This document shows, piece by piece, positions 24,439 through 28,497 of a stretch of 28,497 bases of DNA (its first letter is position 1; each line of letters begins with the position of its first letter). The stretch lies in NCBI RefSeq assembly GCF_029577735.1, contig NZ_JARQTO010000017.1:1-28497 (forward strand), written 5' to 3'. Below the pieces are notes generated by a model. That model had not been told where the DNA came from and searched no databases. It saw only the letters and a list, made by a program, of their open reading frames with translations. The DNA is from Exercitatus varius (GTDB taxonomy: Bacteria > Pseudomonadota > Gammaproteobacteria > Enterobacterales > Pasteurellaceae). Made by a program: the position numbers and the translations under genes.

Positions 24439-24554
24439 TACCCGTCTTGGCAAGTCCCGCAAAATATTCACGCTTTTACCACATTGCGCGACGGCGGTGT
24501 CAGCCGGGCGCCGTACGCCAGTTTTAATTTAGGCGAGCATGTGGAAGATGAACC

Positions 24555-24563
24555 AAGTGCGGT
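24555..24563 (+). repeat. USS inside pgeF (encodes SAVK)
   Basis: Exact core with the extended tail, translated PSAVKKN, the same peptide as the alaS copy at 4017. Confidence 0.9.
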
Positions 24564-25122
24564 CAAAAAAAACCGGGATTTGTTGGTGGAACGATTCGGA
24601 TTGCCGCAATTTCCGTTGTTCTTAAGCCAAATTCACAGTACCCGCGTGATTCGTTTGCCTTATTCGGGCGAAGACATAAAAGCGGACGCGGTTTATACCG
24701 ATAAGCCCGGTCAGGTTTGTCTGGTGATGACCGCCGATTGTCTGCCCGTATTGTTTACGTCCAAAAAAGGGAATGAAGTGGCGGCGGCGCATGCGGGATG
24801 GCGCGGATTATGCGACGGCGTTCTGGAAGCAACCGTGCAACAGTTTCAATGTCCGCGCGATGAAATTATCGCCTGGTTCGGGCCGGCAATCGGGCCGAAC
24901 GGGCTTTTGTGGCGGATTCGGCCAGCGCCGGAAAATATCTGGGCAATCTTTATCAAATCGCCGCGCAACGTTTGCAGCGTATGGGCGTTATGCAGATCAG
25001 CGGCGGAGAACATTGTACTTATACGGAAAGGGATAAATTTTTTTCTTTCCGCCGCGAAATGAAAACCGGGCGCATGGCGAGCCTGATTTGGTTCGATTAA
25101 AATCGTTTTTTGTGCATAAAGC

Positions 25123-25155
25123 AAAGGCGTAACCGCAACAGGATTACGCCTTTTT
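25123..25155. terminator. Terminator between pgeF and metQ
   Basis: AAAGGCGTAA (25123-25132) pairs with TTACGCCTTT (25144-25153), loop 11 bases, followed by T on the plus strand. The A-rich left flank is less marked, so it mainly ends the rluD-pgeF transcript. A one-mismatch USS (GCCCGCACTT, 25190-25199) follows it just before the metQ stop. Confidence 0.85.
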
Positions 25156-25206
25156 AGCTTATTGAGCGTCAAAAAACATGCGTTTTTTTGCCCGCACTTT
25201 TGCGGA

Positions 25207-25998
25207 TTACCAGCCTTTCACTACGCCGTCTTTAAAGTGTTTCACCGCTTCTTGATACACTTCTTCGGACTGATAGGCTTTGACGAAATCTTTTACCGCC
25301 TGCGTGTCTTTGTTGTCTTCGCGCGCAACAATGATATTGACGTACGGGCTGTCTTTATCTTCTACAAAAATACCGTCTTTCGGCGATAAACCGATTTGTC
25401 CGGCGAAATTGTTGTTGATGACGGCTAAATCCACATCATCCAGGACGCGCGGTAATAAGGCGCCTTCCACCGCGTTGAATTTTAAGTTTTTCGGGTTTTC
25501 AATCACATCAAGCGGCGTGCTTAAAATGTTGTTGCTGTCTTTTAATTTGATTAAACCCTGTTTTTCCAGTAATGCCAACGAGCGGCCCTGATTGGTCGGA
25601 TCATTCGGAATTGCCACCGTGGCGCCGTCTTGTAATTCGGCTAACGATTTGATTTTCTTAGAATAACCGGCGATTGGATAAACGAAAGTGTTACCGACGA
25701 TCACTAAATCTTTATAGCCGCCTTTTGCCATATCTTCATCCAGATAAGGTTTATGCTGAATCGCGTTTACGTCCAGATCTTTACGGAACAAGGCGGCGTT
25801 CGGTTGGCTGTAATCGGTGAACGACACCAATTCCACATCGAGTTTGTATTTATCTTTGGCGACTTTAGCGGCAATTTCCGCCATTTGATGTTCCGGACCC
25901 GCCATCACGCCGACTTTTAATTTGCTGTCGTCTTTACATGCGGTTAATGCAAACACGGAAGTTAAGGCGAGCACGCTAAGAAGTTTTTTAAAGTTCAT
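25207..25998 (-). CDS. metQ: D-methionine-binding lipoprotein MetQ
   Basis: Substrate-binding lipoprotein of the MetNIQ importer for L- and D-methionine. The length is 263 residues. The lipoprotein signal MNFKKLLSVLALTSVFALTAC puts the lipidated cysteine at 21, followed by KDD. NlpA-family features follow: KVGVMAGPEHQMAEIAA, FTDYSQPNAALFRKDLDVNAIQHKPYLD, AIPNDPTNQGRSLALLEKQGLI and the ligand-pocket segment VDLAVINNNFAGQIGL. AAAGGAAAC precedes the ATG. It is the third gene of metNIQ, 20 bases after metI. Confidence 0.96.
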   Translation of the reverse strand: MNFKKLLSVLALTSVFALTACKDDSKLKVGVMAGPEHQMAEIAAKVAKDKYKLDVELVSFTDYSQPNAALFRKDLDVNAIQHKPYLDEDMAKGGYKDLVIVGNTFVYPIAGYSKKIKSLAELQDGATVAIPNDPTNQGRSLALLEKQGLIKLKDSNNILSTPLDVIENPKNLKFNAVEGALLPRVLDDVDLAVINNNFAGQIGLSPKDGIFVEDKDSPYVNIIVAREDNKDTQAVKDFVKAYQSEEVYQEAVKHFKDGVVKGW

Positions 25999-26018
25999 AA
26001 TGTTTCCTTTTCGGTTAA

Positions 26019-26708
26019 TTAACGATGATCAAAACGATCAGCGAGTTTGTTACCGTATTTTTCACCGAGGATGACGATGAAGACGATAATAATGGTGGCG
26101 ACCCAAAGCACATAAGGCATATTGCGGTATAACCCGAATGTGATAGCCGTATTACCCAAACCGCCGCCGCCTACGGCGCCCGCCATGGCGGAATAACCGA
26201 TTAAGGTGACGAACGTCAGGGTGAAGGCTTTAATCAGCATAGGGAGCGCTTCGGGTAAATAAAATTTTGTCACGAGTTGCCATGTGCCGGTTCCCATTGC
26301 CCGAGCGGTTTCCGTCAGACCTGGCGGTACATCGCCCAACGCATTAACGGTTAAACGCGCGACAAAAGGCAATGCGGCGACACTTAACGGAATAATGGCG
26401 GCGGTGGTGCCGATAGTGGTGCCTACCAGGAATTTGGTTACCGGTAATAAAATTAACAGCAAAATAATAAACGGAATGGAGCGTCCGATATTGATGATCA
26501 CTTCCAAAGTGCGGTTGATTTTTGCGTTATTTAATGCGTAGCCTTTTTTGGTCAAAAACGCCCAGATACCCAAGGGCAAGCCGAACAAAATGGCAAAAAA
26601 TGTAGCGGCAAAAGTCATATACAGGGTTTCCCAGGTGCTGACTAAAATGAGATCCCAGATTTCCGGTGTCATTTGGGTGTTGAAATCATTAATAAAATTA
26701 GCCCACAT
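26019..26708 (-). CDS. metI: Methionine ABC transporter permease MetI
   Basis: Membrane subunit (as a dimer) of the methionine importer. The 229 residues have about five hydrophobic segments, starting around TLYMTFAATFFAILFGLPLG, and the EAA-like coupling loop TETARAMGTGTWQLVTKFYLPEALP. The ATG lies inside the end of metN, with an 11-base overlap (ATGTGGGCTAA contains both the metI start and the metN stop), so translation is coupled; GGAGGTG is the ribosome site within metN. It contains a USS whose reverse reading gives NRTL at the start of the third segment. Confidence 0.95.
   Translation of the reverse strand: MWANFINDFNTQMTPEIWDLILVSTWETLYMTFAATFFAILFGLPLGIWAFLTKKGYALNNAKINRTLEVIINIGRSIPFIILLLILLPVTKFLVGTTIGTTAAIIPLSVAALPFVARLTVNALGDVPPGLTETARAMGTGTWQLVTKFYLPEALPMLIKAFTLTFVTLIGYSAMAGAVGGGGLGNTAITFGLYRNMPYVLWVATIIIVFIVILGEKYGNKLADRFDHR
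26517..26525 (+). repeat. USS inside metI (encodes NRTL on the minus strand)
   Basis: Exact core, read on the gene strand as aac-cgc-act-ttg, residues NRTL in KINRTLEV. metN carries a USS in the same frame. Confidence 0.9.
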
Positions 26709-27735
26709 AACCTAACACCTCCACGCGGACATTATTTTCCATTAAATATATTTTGGCTTGTGTAATGGCGTCTTCATCGCCTTCCAGTTCCGCGATAGTA
26801 AAACCGAATTTAATGCCGCCCGCATAATCGATTTGCGAGATCAGAATGTTCAGACTGACGTCAAAACGTCGTGAAGCCTGTGACAGCAATGGCGCATCCA
26901 CGGAACGCCCGGTAAATTCAAATTTAATAATCGGCGTGGATTTGGCCGAACGGGGCGTATCGGACATTTTTTCCAGATATTCTTCCGGCAAATTATAATG
27001 GAAAGTGGAACTGATAAATTCCTGCGCAAGTTCGGTTTTCGGATTGGAAAAAATATCGCTGACCGAACCCTGTTCGACCAGCTGACCGTGATCGATAACG
27101 GCAACTGTGTCGCAAATGCGTTTCACCACTTCCATTTCATGGGTAATTAATAGAATAGTAATGCCTAAAGTGCGGTTGATTTCCTTTAATAATTTTAAAA
27201 TGGACTGAGTGGTCGCCGGATCTAACGCACTGGTGGCTTCATCGCACAGCAATACTTTCGGATCACTGGCCAACGCGCGGGCAATGGCAACCCGTTGTTT
27301 TTGTCCGCCGGAAAGATTCGCCGGATAAACGGCGCTTTTTTCGCTTAATCCCACCAGCTTGAGCAATTCGGTTACTCGTTTTTGGATTTCATCTTTCGGT
27401 GTATTTTCCAATTCCAACGGTAAAGCAATGTTGCCAAAAACCGTGCGGGAACTAAGCAAATTGAAATGCTGGAAAATCATCCCGATTTTACGGCGTTCGT
27501 GCATTAATTGCGCATCGGACAGCTGAGTCAAATCTTTTCCGTCAATAATCACCGAGCCGGAGGTCGGTTGTTCCAGTAAATTTACACAACGGATCAAAGT
27601 GCTTTTTCCGGCGCCCGATGCACCGATAACGCCACAAATTTGTCCTTGCGGAATATGCAAAGAAACATTGTCGAGGGCGGTGAGTTTTTTGTCCGATATG
27701 TCAAAAACTTTGGTAATATTTTTTAAATTAATCAT
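26698..27735 (-). CDS. metN: Methionine import ATP-binding protein MetN
   Basis: ATPase of the MetNIQ importer. The length is 345 residues (E. coli 343). In order it has Walker A GASGAGKST (about 37-45), the Q loop in MIFQHFNLLSSRTV, the signature LSGGQKQRVAIARAL, Walker B VLLCDEATSALDP and the H loop LLITHEMEV. The C-terminal NIL/ACT-like domain from about 265 binds methionine and gives trans-inhibition (RFDVSLNILISQIDYAGGIKFGF is the visible core strand pattern). The ribosome site is weak (TAGCGATAAAAT). It starts the metNIQ operon downstream of a promoter with a candidate MetJ operator. Confidence 0.97.
   Translation of the reverse strand: MINLKNITKVFDISDKKLTALDNVSLHIPQGQICGVIGASGAGKSTLIRCVNLLEQPTSGSVIIDGKDLTQLSDAQLMHERRKIGMIFQHFNLLSSRTVFGNIALPLELENTPKDEIQKRVTELLKLVGLSEKSAVYPANLSGGQKQRVAIARALASDPKVLLCDEATSALDPATTQSILKLLKEINRTLGITILLITHEMEVVKRICDTVAVIDHGQLVEQGSVSDIFSNPKTELAQEFISSTFHYNLPEEYLEKMSDTPRSAKSTPIIKFEFTGRSVDAPLLSQASRRFDVSLNILISQIDYAGGIKFGFTIAELEGDEDAITQAKIYLMENNVRVEVLGYVG
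27178..27186 (+). repeat. USS inside metN (encodes NRTL on the minus strand)
   Basis: Exact core, read as aac-cgc-act-tta in EINRTLGITI between the Walker B and H-loop motifs. Confidence 0.9.
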
Positions 27736-27765
27736 ATTTTATCGCTATAGTAATGATGTTTTCGT

Positions 27766-27793
27766 ATTTTAGACGGCTATATGGCTGTGTCAA
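27766..27793 (-). promoter_or_regulatory. metNIQ promoter
   Basis: On the minus strand, TTGACA (27788-27793) is an exact -35 and TAAAAT (27766-27771) a good -10, spaced 16 bases. It points at metN, giving a leader of about 25 bases. Confidence 0.8.
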
Positions 27794-27794
27794 T
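27771..27794. promoter_or_regulatory. Candidate MetJ operator (tandem met boxes)
   Basis: Between -35 and -10 lie adjacent 8-mers AGCCGTCT (7 of 8 matches to the met box AGACGTCT; plus-strand AGACGGCT, 27771-27778) and AGCCATAT (5 of 8; 27779-27786), followed by a poorer third. MetJ binds such tandem boxes with methionine-derived SAM, and metNIQ is a known MetJ target in E. coli. MetJ itself is not in this window. Confidence 0.6.
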
Positions 27795-27816
27795 ATTTAT
27801 CAGTTTGGTTTTTAGA

Positions 27817-27831
27817 ACCGATCGGTATGAT
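27817..27831 (+). promoter_or_regulatory. Palindrome and candidate -10 before gmhB
   Basis: ACCGATCGGT (27817-27826) is a perfect 10-base palindrome overlapping TATGAT (27826-27831), a plausible -10 for gmhB with a weak TTTGGT -35 about 16 bases upstream. It could be an operator; I do not recognise the regulator. Confidence 0.35.
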
Positions 27832-27901
27832 TTATAAGCAATTTGCTAATGACCTTAGGAAAAGCGATAATACTAAAGGTACAACAGAATCGGAAATAAT
27901 C

Positions 27902-28456
27902 ATGAAAAAAGCTATTTTTTTAGATCGTGACGGGACATTAAATATTGATCACGGTTATGTCCATCGGATTGATGATTTTCATTTTATCGAGGGCAGTATC
28001 GAAGCGTTGCAGAAATTAAAAGCGATGGGATTTTTATTGGTTTTGGTGACAAATCAATCGGGCATTGCCAGAGGTTATTTCAGTGAAGAACAATTTTTGC
28101 AGTTAACCGAATGGATGGATTGGTCGCTGGCGGATCGAGGAGTGGATCTGGACGGCATTTACTATTGTCCTCACCATCCGCAAGGACAAGGCGAATACAA
28201 ACAGGATTGTGATTGCCGCAAACCGAAATCCGGCATGCTGGATCAAGCGATTAGAGAATTAAATATCGATCCTGCTAAATCGTTTATGGTGGGAGATAAG
28301 GTTGAAGATTTACTGGCTGCACAAGGTGCTAAAGTGCGGTCAAAAATTTTGGTAAAAACAGGAAAACCCATTACGCCCGAAGGGGAACAGTTGGCGGATT
28401 ACGTAATAGACAGCATTGCCGATTTACCGAATTTGATAAATCGGCTGAAGAAATGA
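27902..28456 (+). CDS. gmhB: D-glycero-beta-D-manno-heptose 1,7-bisphosphate 7-phosphatase
   Basis: Removes the 7-phosphate in the ADP-heptose pathway for the inner core of lipooligosaccharide. The length is 184 residues (E. coli 191). HAD features are DRDGTLN with nucleophile D8 and general acid D10, the LVTNQSGIARG loop, CRKPKSGM with the stabilising lysine, and MVGDKVEDLLAA. The zinc site expected in the family is visible as C89, H91, C103 and C105 (CPHHPQ...DCDC). The frame is open to 27827, but that ATG lies within the likely -10 and the added residues are not family-like, so I use 27902; its GGAAA ribosome site is modest. It is divergent from metNIQ, the same neighbourhood as in E. coli. 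Confidence 0.95.
   Translation: MKKAIFLDRDGTLNIDHGYVHRIDDFHFIEGSIEALQKLKAMGFLLVLVTNQSGIARGYFSEEQFLQLTEWMDWSLADRGVDLDGIYYCPHHPQGQGEYKQDCDCRKPKSGMLDQAIRELNIDPAKSFMVGDKVEDLLAAQGAKVRSKILVKTGKPITPEGEQLADYVIDSIADLPNLINRLKK
28332..28340 (+). repeat. USS inside gmhB (encodes KVRS)
   Basis: Exact core with extended tail, translated KVRSK; the same reading frame as the galU copy (EVRS). Confidence 0.9.
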
Positions 28457-28481
28457 TCGCCCGTTGAACGAAAAGCCGGTA

Positions 28482-28490
28482 AAGTGCGGT
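28482..28490 (+). repeat. USS after gmhB at the right edge
   Basis: Exact core with a CAAAATT tail, 26 bases past the gmhB stop. A possible inverted partner would lie beyond the window end. Confidence 0.9.
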
Positions 28491-28497
28491 CAAAATT

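Larger units (their letters stand above)
24415..25100 (+). pseudogene. pgeF: PgeF/YfiH (DUF152), frameshifted by an apparent deletion
   Basis: The product family removes wrong (L-Ser) residues from peptidoglycan precursors in E. coli and is homologous to LACC1 and polyphenol oxidase domains. Residues 1-162 are normal and carry the metal/catalytic triad H74 (QIHSTRV), C109 (TADCLPV) and H126 (AAHAGWRGL). After WFGPAIGPN the frame fails; read on, it gives an unrelated tail to 25062. The true C-terminus continues in another frame from about 24894 as AERAFVADSASAGKYLG to a stop at 25098-25100, including GGEHCTYTE, FFSFRRE and TGRMASLIW, all family hallmarks. Family members carry roughly 18 more residues (AFxVGxxV...) at the junction, so this looks like a deletion of 3n+1 bases and not a single-base error. 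A truncated but stable N-terminal protein cannot be excluded. Confidence 0.85.

Noticed and set aside
24415..25062. pgeF as an intact 215-residue protein
   Set aside because: The last about 50 residues in this frame have no family resemblance, while the conserved C-terminus is present in another frame immediately downstream.
25162..25389. 75-codon plus-strand frame overlapping the end of metQ
   Set aside because: It is antisense to metQ and rich in Phe from reverse-read codons; there is no ribosome site or homology.
1..28497. A new multi-gene system, defence island or prophage
   Set aside because: Every gene longer than 60 codons that I accept belongs to a well-known housekeeping family in expected synteny, so I found no basis for such a claim.

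Overview
This is a chromosomal housekeeping region of a member of the Pasteurellaceae (Gammaproteobacteria). The main evidence is the DNA uptake signal sequence (USS) of the Haemophilus influenzae type, core AAGTGCGGT. I found 24 exact copies by eye on both strands, eight of them paired as inverted repeats that form terminator-like hairpins between genes. All proteins are close to their E. coli or Haemophilus counterparts. The moderate GC content and GC-leaning codon use would fit the Mannheimia succiniciproducens / Basfia / Actinobacillus succinogenes group, but the genus cannot be fixed from this window alone.

Layout, left to right. (1) 113-1568: mazG (minus) and uspA (plus), divergent. (2) 1732-6969: alaS, csrA, a CpsG/ManB-type phosphohexomutase and galU, all plus. 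These cover alanyl-tRNA charging, a global post-transcriptional regulator and sugar-nucleotide supply for the envelope. (3) 6970-7307: a gene-poor gap with a strong galU terminator, some unexplained structured or remnant sequence, and the secE promoter. (4) 7308-19546: the full secE-nusG-rplK-rplA-rplJ-rplL-rpoB-rpoC cluster. It carries near-consensus promoters before rplK and rplJ, an L1-binding mimic in the rplK leader, the L10 leader before rplJ, the rplL-rpoB attenuator and a strong terminator after rpoC. (5) 19684-22374: rhlB (minus) and rho (plus), divergent. (6) 22508-25100: bamD (minus) divergent from rluD-pgeF; pgeF is broken by a frameshift that looks like a small deletion. (7) 25207-28456: the methionine ABC importer metNIQ (minus, with a candidate MetJ operator inside its promoter), divergent from gmhB (heptose bisphosphate phosphatase).

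The genes form a few functional groups: the transcription and translation core (RNA polymerase beta and beta', L11/L1/L10/L12, NusG, Rho, RhlB, AlaRS), envelope building (SecE, BamD, GalU, ManB, GmhB, PgeF) and methionine uptake. There are no mobile elements, CRISPR arrays, tRNA or rRNA genes, prophage genes or defence genes. No new multi-gene system is visible. The points of interest are regulatory and evolutionary: USSs built into a ribosomal-protein promoter spacer and into the L10 leader, USS-encoded peptides shared by unrelated proteins, a candidate deletion allele of pgeF, a possible leader peptide before a rho gene that has no Shine-Dalgarno, and candidate CsrA sites before csrA.
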